Positions 26,601 through 38,500 of a DNA stretch of 64,000 nucleotides are shown piece after piece. The stretch lies in contig NC_092367.1 of assembly GCF_030848805.1 (NCBI RefSeq), positions 7,285,019-7,349,018 of the forward strand, in the 5' to 3' direction. The notes under the pieces were generated by a model. That model was not told where the DNA came from, did not search any database, and worked only from the letters and a program-made list of their open reading frames with translations. The position numbers and the translations under genes are program-made. This DNA is from Temnothorax longispinosus. Taxonomy: Eukaryota; Arthropoda; Insecta; Hymenoptera; Formicidae. Numbering within the stretch: the stretch's first letter is position 1; every line of letters begins with the position of its first letter.

Positions 26601-29600
26601 GACGTTCTTTTTATGGACGGTGGCGGTGGCGCGCGTCGGCTCTCCTCTAAACGCATCTGCTGTCTCTTCAATTCCAATCTCTCGCGTTCGAGCTTTTCCC
26701 TCTCGAGCTTCTGCCGCTCACGCTCAAGTCGCAGTAAATCGGCTTTTTCCTGCTCGATTCGTTCTCTTTCTCGTCTCAATTTCTCTCGTTCTCTCTCCAA
26801 GCGCGCAGCCTCTTCTCGGTGTCTACGCTCTATCTCCCGTTGACGTTCCATGTCTTCTCTTCTTCTTCGCTCTTCTTCCCTCAGCATCCGTTCCCTTTCG
26901 CGCAATCTTTGCCGTTCACGTTCTTCCTGAAAATTTAATATTTTGTTTCTTATACAAATTCGTTCTTGCTATTGATGATTTTATCCGAAATTAAAATCAA
27001 TGGATATACTTACTCTGATTTTAGCAAATGTGAGAACATCATCGCGCTTGCGTCGTTCACGGCTTCGAGATCGACTATGAGAGCGGTGATCTCTGTCCCA
27101 AGTACGAATTCGTTTTTCTTCTCGCCTTCCTCTCTCGCTCTCCGGCTTCTTGCTAGTAGATTTTGTCGATCGGGAATCTGACTCTTTAGGTGGGTCTTCC
27201 TTTTTGTCTTGCATCTCGATTTTTATCTTCAGTTCGGCACTTTCATTTTTGTCATCAGATTTTTTTGCTATACAAACATGATAATTATTTAATGTCTATG
27301 ATATCATCAAAAGTTGAAGTGAGACTTATGAGAAAGTAATTTTCCCTTTGTGTGTGTGTTGTAATTATTGCTGTAAAGAAAAAATATTTACCGGGATCTG
27401 ATCCTTTCTCTTCGGATTCCTTCTTAATTTCTTTCTCCTTTCTTTCATTTATATCATGATCCTTCGGCTTTTCTTTCTCCTCTTTCTTCTCCGATTTACC
27501 GTTAACCGTATCACGTTTACGTACGTGACTTTGCTGCGTGTCGCCTTTCGCCTAAGAAAGAATTTATAATAAGGATAAGTTTTGGGAATGCTGAATGTCA
27601 AAGAAGAACAAACTTTAACGGTGTCACAATCAAAACATCATTATTTACCTTTTCTACAGATATAACGCGTCCATGAAGCTCGGTTCTATGTAAATGCTGT
27701 ATACATTTCGCAGCATCTTCGCTCGAAGACATCGTGACATAACCATAACATCTTGCTCCAGGAGTTCTCGCATTCGTCACCACTTTTGCACCTATGACCT
27801 TACCATACTTTGAGAAGATCTGCTTTAAATCGGTCGCACGAGTACTGGATGATAAGCCGGATACCCATAAATTGCGACTGCTTGCATTGGTTGGGCTGAT
27901 CTGAGATGTCTTTTTATCTACGAAGAATGTAAAACATGTTTGATTGTAAAATCTATATATAATCCGTTTATTTTTGGAAAAAAAAAAACCATTACGTTCA
28001 AAAATAATTCAATGAATCTAGCTTACCTTTCTCTTCTCTCTTCTGGCCCTTATTGCTAGACTCCACGCTGAAAGAAATAATATCGTCATTATATCAAAAA
28101 ATTAAAACCCACAATAATTTTGATTACAAATAACAAATTAATTAGGACTATAAATGTGCTTAATAAGTATCTCTGTAACTATGTTAAGGACATAAATTTG
28201 GCTAGCAACTTATTTTTAGGTGGTATAACCTAAATACTTTTTGTTTTTGGGAAGGTTTCACTCGTACACCATCTCGTACGTTATCAGTTCTATTTAGATT
28301 ACTGGATGTGTATTCACTGTGTTCTCTGTTCATCCACTTTTGTCACTCATGCATAAGGAAATCGTGTCCATGCGGCAACACTTATCAGCTCTAAGTATCC
28401 ACAAAAGGGTCGTCTGCTGCAGTTCTTCCGACAGGGTACTTCTTGTCATAATCGGGAGTTTTTTTTTTAACGCTTTTCTCTCTTTTTTTTTTAGGGTAGT
28501 ATCTTCAGTAAACAATAGGATCGCTTCTTGATAGTACGAGAACTTTAGCACGCTTTGCCGAATACAATTTACCATAAGATACTAATGTCCTTTGTATAGT
28601 GACGCACGATGAAATCGCTGCCATTCAATGAAACGAATGAATGTCCTCGTTGTGTAGGGAACACAGCACACAGAGCTCGTCTGTTTTTTTTTCTTGGTAT
28701 ATAGAGTACGTGTAATCGCTTTTATTGAATTTGCGAAGAAAAATGCAAGCGACATTCGAGAGACTAGTTTAAGTTTGCTAGCCAAGTTCTTGATTTCTTA
28801 ACATATTTTCCAGAGTTAAGAATTACGGTCTAAGGGGAGGACATAGATTGGAAGATTAACTTCCGAGATTCGATTTATAAAAAAAAGGGAATTAAACATA
28901 ATCTTGCATGTGACGTGAGTGATCTCATCTTGGAAATCCATTATCCTGACGGTACAGAGAGAGAGAGATAGAGAGAGATCATCCCGATGATACGGTTATG
29001 CAGCAGTAGAACATCCCTAGCAGAGTCGTGAGCGACACATTTCCAGTTTGCCGTACCACAGTACTGCGAACCGTACTTTTTAGCTCTATGAGAGAGACCA
29101 ACCTCTTGCTTCCTCCATCTCCACCCTCCTGCTTGATCTTCGTCCCGTTCGCACCGGACGTTGTCCCTTCCTTGCCGCCGGCGCCAGGTTCCGCTCTACC
29201 GCTGCCTTTAGAGTCTCCCTTCTTGTTGTTCTCTTCCATTTTCTTCTTTTCTCCACCATCTGCAGGGACAATCAAGGTAGCATAGTCACTTTCTGCGGAA
29301 GCCCAGACTCTTCTCCCTCCCTCCTAACATCTCCTGCTTTAGTGGCTTGTAACTTCCAGTCAGGAATTTCGGCCAAGTCACTAATAAATTCACACAGCAA
29401 GCAACGATGTGGCTTGCACGATATTACGAGCCACCGATCTCCTCAATAGCACCGGTTTGATCCAGGAAACCTAAAGCTTTTTCGTCGGTTTTACGTCGAT
29501 TTTACACGCGCGCGTTGCCTGTACACAAAGCTACCTTCGATCCCTTCCACGAAACCTCGAATTGAAAATAGATTTGGAAAAAAAAAAGAAAAGATAACGA

Positions 29601-32046
29601 TAAACGCAGAGCATGCTTATCAATTTCATGAATTCGCATTGCTCTACGCTGATAAAATGATCCCTGCGATAGATTACTACTCTCGCGCGTGGGAAATGTG
29701 CTCTAACGTATAAACGCGACAACGATTCGTCGAAGAGGCACGAACAATTCGAAGATACTGGTCAAACCTCATGTCGTGCGATAATTTATTTTGCGGCAAA
29801 TATTTGCTGGCGTATACTTGAGTCTTCTTGTATCCATGTGATTCGACGATAAGAGAGATCCAACGATGCTCTACGTGGTAGGTATAATTAATGTAATTGT
29901 ATAGCAAATTATAACGTTAACTAACTTAAAGACTACGGGATATGGCTTGTGTTTGCTCGAACAGCAGCACGGGAATGTCGGGAGATGTACACTGTTTATC
30001 CCGGTTGGAAACCTTATCGATCACCATGCGTTTATCCCGGTCGAAACGCCATATCTGTTGCCGGCTTGCACTTGAATGATAGCACGCCACGTCTATCGTG
30101 GCTGGACTATGTCGCATCCAGACGTTGAATCGAAGTTCACGACGAGGCTTGAAGACCGGAACTCGTAGGACGAGGAAGAAGGTTGCGGACGATCCCAACG
30201 TCGCCCTTATTCCAGATGGTTGCACGAATACGTTCTTGAAGACGCTTGCTCTTGACACTGGCGCTTTTGCTAACTTACTCAGGATGTCGCAGATACAAAT
30301 ATCGCTAGCCTTGATACTTGGAATACTTATAGCTAAATTTAAAAAAATAGTCAATGATATGGCGAACTTACCTTTGTGCCTGTCATGAGACTCTGTCTGC
30401 AATAAAAAAAAAAATATATCTATTAGAAATAATTCCAAAAGAACTATATTCTAGATCCATGGAAAAAAAAGATTAGCTACTATTAACTAAAATAGTCGTA
30501 ATATATGGATAACTAACATTTTTTGCAACGAGAACAAAAGATTTTCCTACTATTGCTAAACTATAGCTCTCGCTGCAAAAAATATTAGTTATCCATATTT
30601 TACGACTAAATTTAGCTAAATTTTTTTCCGTGTCTTGAATCTTTGTGGAATTAATTATAGTAGTTTCTCGAAAAATGTCTTTCTTGAATCGTACCTCCTC
30701 AGCTAGGAGATTCTCCTCATCTTCTCCAATAGTTAAGTTGATAGAGTCCTCATTATCAATACCATTAGCTTCAACAGTGGTGGATGGAGCGTCTGTTTGG
30801 TGCGAGACAGTCTTCTCTGCCTCATTCTTCTTGTCGCTGCTCTGTGCACTTTCACTCGCAGCCTTGACTCCTTGCATTTTATCTTCCTGTTTTTCCTCCT
30901 TCACAAGAATATTTTTAACTTCAGGTTCAGGCTCCTAAACAAAAAAGATTAAAGTAAATTGTTAATTTTGAACCATAGATCCAATCCTAATTAAAATATC
31001 TAACATCAATATGTATGCTATACCTCTTTTACGTCTTTCTTAACAACATTTTCTTTTTCATCATGCAGTTCTGTCTTTATCTCCACCTTAGATTTATCTA
31101 AATTATCCTGTCCATTTTCTTCCTTCTGATTATCAATGTTCTCAACAGAATCTTCTTGATTTAAAGCTCCTATGACACGAGAGAAAGAAGTTTAACAAAC
31201 GATAAAAATCTGTCATTTTGACTCATCATCAATTATTGCAATATGAGATTAATGTTCTATATATTAAAAACTACATATAATATTTAAAAATATATATACC
31301 GCCATTCTTTCTCGGAATGATTTTAGACGACCCACCAGACGGTACGATAAGATATTCCTCGGGATTCTTCCCTTCATCCAGTATCGCCTAAAAATATATG
31401 TTATACCATTTTAAGTTTATAAATGCAACCCATCATTATCGGCACGCAAAGATTCAATTTCACCAAAAAATAAATGTATTGTGTCTAAAAGTTCATGGTT
31501 TTATCACTTTGGCTTTCTCTCACTTATAGCATTATTTATGCAATACTCTTTCCACTAGCATTTTATAAGCTAATACTATAGTATAACTGTGCTAATACGG
31601 TCAAGGAGAAAACAATCGTTTATTCGCGAAGACATTAGTAAACTAAATTTCCCTTCTCCCTCCCCAAGTAGCACGGTCAGATTGCGCAATCTTTCGACAA
31701 GAATTCCTGCATGTTTTAAGCGGGCAGAAGCGCCGCTTCACTTTTTACTCGAGCTCCGATGCGGGAAAGGCTTAATCGAAGGTCAACCCTTTCGAAATCG
31801 GGGCGAAATACCGGTGACAACAGGCCCGCTAAATCGACAAGATCGATGGCGATAAACGCGCTGCTTGGAGCACGAACGGGAAGGGTCGCGGGCGAGAGAA
31901 AAAAACAGGGAGGCATCGCTCACCTTGGACAGCCGTTCGAGAAGCGCCGCTTTGTTACCGGATTTATCCAAACCGCGACGTTCCAGCTCCGTCTTGAGGT
32001 CTATAACCCGGAGCTCGGCAAGCTTTTTCCCTTCTACATCGGCCAT
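23696..32046 (-). CDS. Saf-B: SAFB-like nuclear protein (SAP, RRM, Arg/Glu-rich), complete
   Basis: Scaffold attachment factor B family: nuclear protein that binds AT-rich DNA through SAP and RNA through RRM, linking chromatin, transcription and splicing. Fifteen minus-strand exons: 31924-32046, 31300-31387, 31024-31169, 30695-30934, 30372-30396, 29103-29259, 28027-28067, 27649-27917, 27392-27551, 27014-27267, 26424-26926, 26099-26272, 25878-26014, 23999-24155, 23696-23858. They join in phase to 878 residues. The SAP domain fills residues 8-41 (LRVIDLKTELERRGL). An acidic region follows. The RRM lies at about 285-362 (NLWVSGLS..., GARCYGYVTM as RNP1). A long Arg/Glu helix spans about 502-640, then a Ser/Arg/Tyr-rich tail. 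The start MADVEG was chosen because it opens just before SAP; the same frame stays open upstream with another Met, giving a low-complexity extension that I consider UTR. Exon 5 is a 25-nt microexon. Confidence 0.92.
24156..25877 (-). other. Intron 13 (last but one) of the SAFB-like gene
   Basis: AT-rich 1.7-kb intron near the 3' end of the gene, by far the longest of its introns. I see no coding exon in it. It could hold an alternative terminal exon or poly(A) site, but nothing specific was found. Confidence 0.6.
28068..29102 (-). other. Intron 6 of the SAFB-like gene
   Basis: About 1 kb of AT-rich intron. It contains a short (GA)n-like tract at about 28957-28980 near the donor side. ORFs on both strands are short and unsupported. 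Confidence 0.55.
29260..30371 (-). other. Intron 5 of the SAFB-like gene
   Basis: A 1.1-kb intron that follows the 25-nt microexon. A 170-codon minus ORF at 29926-30438 overlaps the microexon, but it is not in keeping with the SAFB frame and shows no domain, so I treat it as intronic. Confidence 0.5.
30478..30618. mobile_element. Palindromic MITE-like element in SAFB intron 4
   Basis: Two arms of about 50 bp (30481-30533 and 30568-30615) are nearly complementary, with shared stretch TATGGATAACTAA and its complement. A loop of about 35 bp separates them. It lies wholly within the intron between the microexon and the acidic exon of SAFB. No coding content. Confidence 0.65.
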
Positions 32047-33730
32047 TGTACCCGCAACGACACGATCGTTCGCGGGACGGGAACGACAGACGACAGCGGC
32101 GGCAGCGCAGAATCGCGTCGGACGGATTGCGCGTTCGAGCCCGATATCAAGGATTACGATAAGCGCGTGACCACGACTGAAACAACTTGGGTACAATTGG
32201 CTCGAGGCGGAGGCGGAGGATCCCGAAGCACGAGGAAACGGCACGCTACGAGCTACGGGGACTCTTCGATGGCACACACTGTTCGATCACCGTATCGGAA
32301 ACGAATGGGAGGCCATTGCGTCTACCATCGAATTGAATCGAAATAATCGAATATCGAATATCGCATTTATTAACTGCGTTCGGAAGAACGCGATCGGGTC
32401 TGTTCGGCTCACGTTCGGAGAGAGAAAAGAGGAAAGAGAAGTCGAACGCACGGTCTATTTAAATATTTTACTATTTTTATTAAAGATTTGAAGACTGCGA
32501 ATTGTCTCTTATAGTTGAATCTTTCGTATTTTTTTTTACCTTTATTTGTCATCTTTATTTTAGATGTGGAAAGTGTGTAACACAGCTACGAGGAACAGAC
32601 CCCAAATTCCGACCAATCATATGTTTTTAAATCCCAGTCCGCATTATTCTGATTGGTTGGAATTCTAATCTTCAGCGCGTTATCTGCATCTACAAATTTA
32701 ATATTTAGAATTCTGTTTAAGCGAATTTAGAATGATTTTAATTTCTAATCAATTCCGATTAATTTCAATTTTTGATTGATTCAAGTAGCAAAATTATTTG
32801 AAGCAAAATTTCTATATACAAATACACGATACGATTTTCGAATTGGATCTCACCGATCTCACGCTGTTTAGTTAATTACTATATCTAACCGCGTTTTATC
32901 ATAACACAATAACATTTTCTATTATTCTACAAGTAAAATTTTAAGAATAAAATATATATATATTTCATGTTCTGCCAAATTGATGTACATACTAGCACAT
33001 AAATTGTATTTGTAAATAACTTTTTAGAAATTTTTTCTTAATTTATATTGTTATCAGGCCTATATACATTCGAACATTTAAACAAATACTTTTGCATATT
33101 TTATGAAAATAAAAACTGAAGTTTTGAAAATACTAACATTTTATGTCTCTTTAATAATATTTAACTTTTAAACGTGTACATATATGAAATAAAGACGACA
33201 TATGATATCAATTTAGAAATTTTGTTTGAAATTTAGATCCTCAGAAGCCTTTAAATTTTATAATCTTGATCTTTTATCTTTGAACTAGATTGTACGTTTG
33301 CAGTCTTATGACATGAGAAGCATAATTTTATGGGCAATTAATGGTTCGAATTTTGCTCACAATTTCATATTAACGTTCCGGTTATTGAAGAATTAATAAT
33401 TTTATTGTATATTATTGTTATTATAAAGCAATTCTTTACATATCTCAGAAATAAAGAAGAGAAAAAAATGACATTTTTTGATATATTTATTTAAATAATT
33501 TCATGCGAGACGCCATTTTGTTACAAAATAGCCTCAGTGGCCAGACTCTTATATAGGGACTCTAATTTTGGCGTAGTCCGAGTTACAAGACAATTTCCAT
33601 AAAAAGAGAGGGATAGGGTTCCCGAGGTAACTCAAATTAAAAAAAAATCTGCAGTTTTTAAATTTTAATCACTTTTTGTTGGTACTGTACAACACAAACA
33701 TATCCTGCCCGATCTACAATAACTGTAGTA
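32047..33730. promoter_or_regulatory. Upstream region of the SAFB-like gene
   Basis: The first ~400 bases are GC-rich and are likely the 5' UTR and promoter of the minus-strand SAFB-like gene. The rest is AT-rich with no supported gene. A plus-strand ORF at 31759-32346 is antisense to SAFB exon 1 and is not believed. Confidence 0.45.
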
Positions 33731-33738
33731 AGCTGTAG

Positions 33739-33998
33739 TAAGCCTCAAGCCGTAAGAAATTGACCAATTACAGGCGAATGTGAGGAGAATAATCGACTGT
33801 GATTGGTCAATTTCTTACATCTTGAGGCTTAAGGCCATTGCACGTAACAAAGTTTTAGTCATAATCGTAAGGCCGTAAGAAAATAGACCAATCACAGTCG
33901 ATTATTCTTCTCGAGCTCGAAGAATAATCGAGTGTGATTGGTCTATTTTTTTACGGCCTTACGATTATGACTAAAACTTTGTTACGTGCAATGGCCTT
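33739..33998. mobile_element. Pair of related adjoining palindromic elements
   Basis: Two hairpin elements lie end to end. The first has arms 33739-33772 and 33798-33831. The second is a near-perfect palindrome, 33831-33913 against 33917-33998, with arms of about 80 bp and a tiny loop centred on TCGAGCTCGA. Both contain the same motif (GACCAATCACAGTCGATTATTC or its complement in parts), so they derive from one family. They end just before the EEF1AKMT1 5' UTR and may lie within its promoter. Confidence 0.75.
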
Positions 33999-34061
33999 TC
34001 TGATCTCCGCTTACTTTTAGTTCTCTCACTTTACAGGTAAATCGCGCTGCGATTGTAAACA

Positions 34062-34999
34062 ATGACGACAATGAGCGACAGCGATGACGACCAGCCGCAA
34101 CTGAGCTCGAGTACTCTTGCCGCGCTACAGGAATTCCTAAAGGAGAAAGAGGAGCGAGAGAACTTGCTGAAACGTATATCCGAGGAAGATCGGATACTAC
34201 CAGATACTCCCTTCGACGAGGACTGGGTGAGTGAGAAAATAATACCATTTTAATTTTGCTTCAGATTTTTTTTAATTCTGGAGAAACTTACGCACTATCT
34301 CGACGTTACAGCAATTGAGTCAATTTTGGTACAATGACGATACGATAGAGACTTTTGTCAGAGGTGCCTTAAATTCTACCCCGGCGAAGGGAAAGATCGC
34401 TCTGGTATCTTGTCCAACTCTCTACAGCAAATTGAAGAAAGAATGCGGTGAACGGCAAGGTATGATTAGCACTTGCATCCTCAATACATGGAGTAATTTG
34501 CAGCCTGAGTACAGTGAAGTTAACTAAATTATATAGTTTGCAAGTATATTATTTTGATATTGCAGTTACCCTGTTTGAGTATGACAGCCGTTTCAAGATA
34601 TTTGGCAAGGATTTTATACAGTATGACTACAAGTTTCCTCTGGACGTGCCCCGGGACATGTCCAGCCAGTTCGATTTGGTTATAGCTGACCCACCGTTCC
34701 TCTCGGAGGAGTGTCTAACCAAGACGGCGGTGACGGTGAAGTTTTTGACCAAGAAGAATATCGTGCTCTGCACAGGTGTGTACGACATCATTTTTCTGCC
34801 AAATTCCTGTTGTGTACCGATTATCGTATCGATACAAGTAGGACACTATTATTTGTGTGCAGGTGCCGTTATGGCGGAACTGGCGGAGAGGCTGTTGGAC
34901 GTTAGAAAATGTGATTTTATTCCAGGTCACAAAAACAATTTAGCTAATGAATTTTACTGCTATTCGAATTTTGACTTCGACAAAACTCTGAAAGAGTGA
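34062..34999 (+). CDS. EEF1AKMT1: EEF1A lysine methyltransferase 1 (EEF1AKMT1 / N6AMT2 family), complete
   Basis: SAM-dependent methyltransferase that modifies a lysine of translation elongation factor eEF1A in the cytosol. Four exons join in phase to 219 residues: 34062-34226, 34312-34459, 34566-34775, 34863-34999. Family hallmarks in order are an acidic N terminus, QEFLKEKEER, the QLSQFWYND segment at the exon 1-2 junction, CPTLY, DLVIADPPF with the catalytic-type DPPF at residues 146-149, and a C-terminal NEFYCYSNFD. Length is close to the human protein (214). A second in-frame Met lies three codons after the chosen one; either may be used. An AATAAA at 35028 gives a very short 3' UTR. NSUN5 follows in the same orientation 550 bp downstream. 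Confidence 0.95.
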
Positions 35000-35027
35000 A
35001 CAGTATTAGAGACGGTATTGAACAAAG

Positions 35028-35033
35028 AATAAA
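35028..35033 (+). terminator. Poly(A) signal of EEF1AKMT1
   Basis: AATAAA 29 bases after the stop codon of EEF1AKMT1. It is the first such hexamer downstream and fits the compact spacing to the next gene. Confidence 0.5.
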
Positions 35034-35233
35034 TATATTTAAATGTTGATAATCTCGTGTATACTTTTTCAAGAACCGATACGAATGGAATCCTAGGTAC
35101 CTTCCCAATTGACGAATTTTGGATTTCTGTTGTTGTATTTGTATCTTATTGTATCATATATATGTATGTATGTAACATGTGGCTATTTGAATTTACGCGG
35201 GGAAGTAATTTGAAGGTTAGGGAATATCGAAAT

Positions 35234-35333
35234 GTACCGTCTGTTCTTTTTCGAACAACTTTCTGAACCGTGCACCCTGGTGCAGAAAGTTGGACAAGGT
35301 TCAGAAAGTTCTTCGAAGAAGAACAAACGGTAC
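35234..35333. mobile_element. Inverted-repeat element between EEF1AKMT1 and NSUN5
   Basis: Arms 35234-35270 and 35298-35333 are complementary over about 36 bp with few mismatches (left arm GTACCGTCTGTTC..., right arm ending GAACAAACGGTAC). The loop is about 27 bp. It sits about 215 bp before the NSUN5 start codon, so it may be transcribed or lie in the promoter. Confidence 0.7.
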
Positions 35334-35548
35334 TACACTCATGTGATGTTAGTACACTCCAGTGACTCCAGTCGGCGGCACTGTCGGGTTGATTTGTCAG
35401 TTTGTCACTGTCACTCGTCTGCAGGTTAGGTTCTGGACTCGTCTCGAAATCATATTCATAACGGGTTCATCAATGTGGACGATGGATTTACTACTTAACT
35501 TGCTGATTGGTTAAAGACATAATTTTCAAAAAGTCTAAAATCCGTAAT

Positions 35549-38500
35549 ATGTCGAATGAATTCGTGCATTCCGTTACGGTCCCGCGTATTTACAAGTTCA
35601 CGGCCGACATTGTTCGTCGCGTGCGAGAGGATGGTGCCAGCCTGAAGACTCTGATTTACGAGAGGAAACATCCCGTAAGTGTAAAATACAACGGACGAAC
35701 GAACGATAGGGAAGGGAAGGGAAGGGAAGGATATGAGATTAATTTTGAAAAGACCCCAAGGTTCTAACTTTGTCGATTACATTGGGTGCGTTCAGCCGAT
35801 ACTCCGCTAGCCTAGCAATCGTGAGCAGTCGCTCGTTTCCTCTCCTTTTAATCCATTGGGTCAAAGGAGAGGAAACGAGCGAAAACGAGCGACTGCTCAC
35901 GATTGCTAGGCTAGCGGAGTATCGGCTGAACGCACCCATTGTTACGTACAATGCCATACAATTGCCATAAAAATGTAATATATCGTGTACGATTCAGAAT
36001 GTAGCCGGCATATACGGTCTGTCGGTGAATACCTTACGAGCGTTGCCTCAGCTAGACCGGCTGCTCGACAAGACTCAAATTCTAACGGAACAACCGCGTT
36101 TGAATCCCTGGCTAGCCAAAGTTCTAATAACGGAGCTTTTGTGGCGCAAGGGATGCCTGAAGAGCCGCTCCAAGCCTGTCTTAACTGTCCTAGCTTACGA
36201 GAACAGACTACGAGAGGAGTCAAAGAGTCTCGACTGCACAGAGACTCTCGTCGTTCACAAAGAGAAAGGTAATTGTGCTCGTCAATAATCACTGCATGCT
36301 TGCATTTTTACAGAGACTCGGTCTTCGGCGAAGACTCCTCGTAGCGCAGTAAAGGCATTCTTCTTCATGGTCCTGATTATTCGCAACTGCAGAATATTGT
36401 CCAGTCGACCGAACAAACAAGTTAGAGTCGGAAAGCTACAAGATCGTCAAAACAGATCTTGTCGTCGAGAATCGATTTGCAACAAAAAGAACAATTGCGC
36501 GATGGGCCCAGCAGCGGTACTCGGAACGTTGTTCCTCTATAGCGTCGCCATGTTCACTTTGCCGTTTGCTGCCTTCTTTGGGGTACAACGTTTCATGATA
36601 TTAGAATTCCAGACTGATACCGCCGTGACGAATTACATTTCTGTACTGGCTGCCGTAGTCACAGTGAACTTGATTATCTCCTGTTACGCTTATCAAGCTT
36701 TAAACGAGTCTGTCGAGGAGAAGGAACAAAGCGAAGATCAAGTAGAGAGTTTGAATGAGAAAGCTGATTAAAATTATTTTTTCTTTTAAAAAGTTTGTAA
36801 AATGTCAATTATTTTTCGTCGTGTATGAAAGAAAAAAAACCAGCATTTTTTGTTACTTAAACTACAGTATGTGTATCTAATTAATACGCGTATATGCTTA
36901 ATAGAGAAAATAATAAGTTTAATAACTGAAAGAGATGTAAATATATACATATGTAAAGACTGTATATAACGATGGGCAATCTTTACGTAATAAAATAGCA
37001 ACAAAAAGTATAGTATTTTAATTTGCAAAAATCAAGTTGACCTCTAAATCCTTTTCAAAAGACGATATTTTTATTCCACATTCTACACGAGAAGTAGGAA
37101 AAATTTTCTTTTATCATTATATTCCATAAAATCAGTTGTTTAGACATTATTACTTTACTAACTTGCGTAGGTACTTGTTTTAAGGAGCAAGTTATAGATT
37201 TTGCTCTATAGATTTTTATTTTATATGAAAATATATATTTCTGATTTTATATTGCGAGGAATGCTGTAAAGTGTAACTAAAACAGATTTGATATAACATA
37301 GATATATTAAAAATTGTATTGGATTTTTTTAAATGTATAATTAAAATTAAACAAATTATAATGTAAATTTGATTTTCTTTGAATTAGATATAAAAATGTT
37401 TCAATAAAAAAGATACGTATGTATAGATACAGAAAAAAGAAAGAAATTTGATCTAATAAAAAATATTCATATATATTTGGTTTATTGAAAAATTAAACTA
37501 TTTTTCCTCCTTTTCTATCATTAGATCAGATTTCTTCTTTCCCCGCATACATTTGTGTATGTGTGTGAGTGTGTGTGTAGTAATAAATATATATTTGCTG
37601 TATTTAATGGAATTCTTCAAAAAGATTTGATTATTTTTCTTTTTTCTTTTCAGTGCAAAGGCCTAGATACGTCCGTGTCAATACTCTTCTGTTGTCAGTG
37701 GAAAAAGCCATCTGTCTCTTCCAGGAGGATGGATGGCAATTACTACCCAAAAGTACAACATACTCTTCATATCTACAATCCTTATCGCAATTATCAAAAC
37801 CGCATTTTATACAAGATCTGCATATACCTGAAATGTTGGTTTTTCCACCCCTGACACCCTTTCACGGACACAGCGGTTATAAAAGTGGCGAGCTTATTCT
37901 TCAGGATAAGGTATATAAATTTAAAAAAATTACTTTTTTAAAGAAAAATAAATGTCACCAAGTGCGCGCACTAGTATGAAAAACTGTTATATATTGAAAG
38001 AAATCTGTTGTACAAAATTGTTTTAGTATATCCAAAAATATAAAATAATTGTGCATTATAATATAAATGGTATTGATTTTCGTAAAAAAGAATGTTCAAG
38101 TGAATAATAACCCAGGTAGCATTAATGTCTAAAAGACATCATAAAGATGTCTTTAAGATGCCAAAAATCTTAAAGATGTCTTTATGATGTCTTTTAGACA
38201 TTAATTGCTACCTGGGAAGTGTTGGTTAACATTTCATAATTTTAAAAATGTTCTTAAAAAAAAGTAATGAAGTCAGAAAGTTGCGTCAAATGAAAGGAAA
38301 TATGATAAACGTCTTAAAAAATTAAACATTTAAAAACCCACCAAGATAATAGACGATACTTGTATTTAAATGCAGTTGAATAGTTAATAAGAAGATATAG
38401 AACATGATTATGCAAACAGATTATTTAAATCTTTAGGAGTAACAATATAAAATGAAAAGATTTAGATAAAATAAAAAAATATTTAATATAAAGAACTTGG

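Noticed and set aside
26598..26994. Plus-strand Ser/Arg/Phe-rich ORFs
   Set aside because: They are antisense to the Arg/Glu-rich exon of SAFB, whose codon bias suppresses stops on the other strand.
31783..32277. Upstream Met extending SAFB by about 77 residues
   Set aside because: The extension is low-complexity and unlike SAFB N termini. The start MADVEG just before SAP fits the family better.
31759..32346. 195-codon plus-strand ORF
   Set aside because: It is antisense to SAFB exon 1, which carries a clear SAP domain. The composition is Arg/Thr-rich with no domain, typical of a shadow frame in GC-rich DNA.
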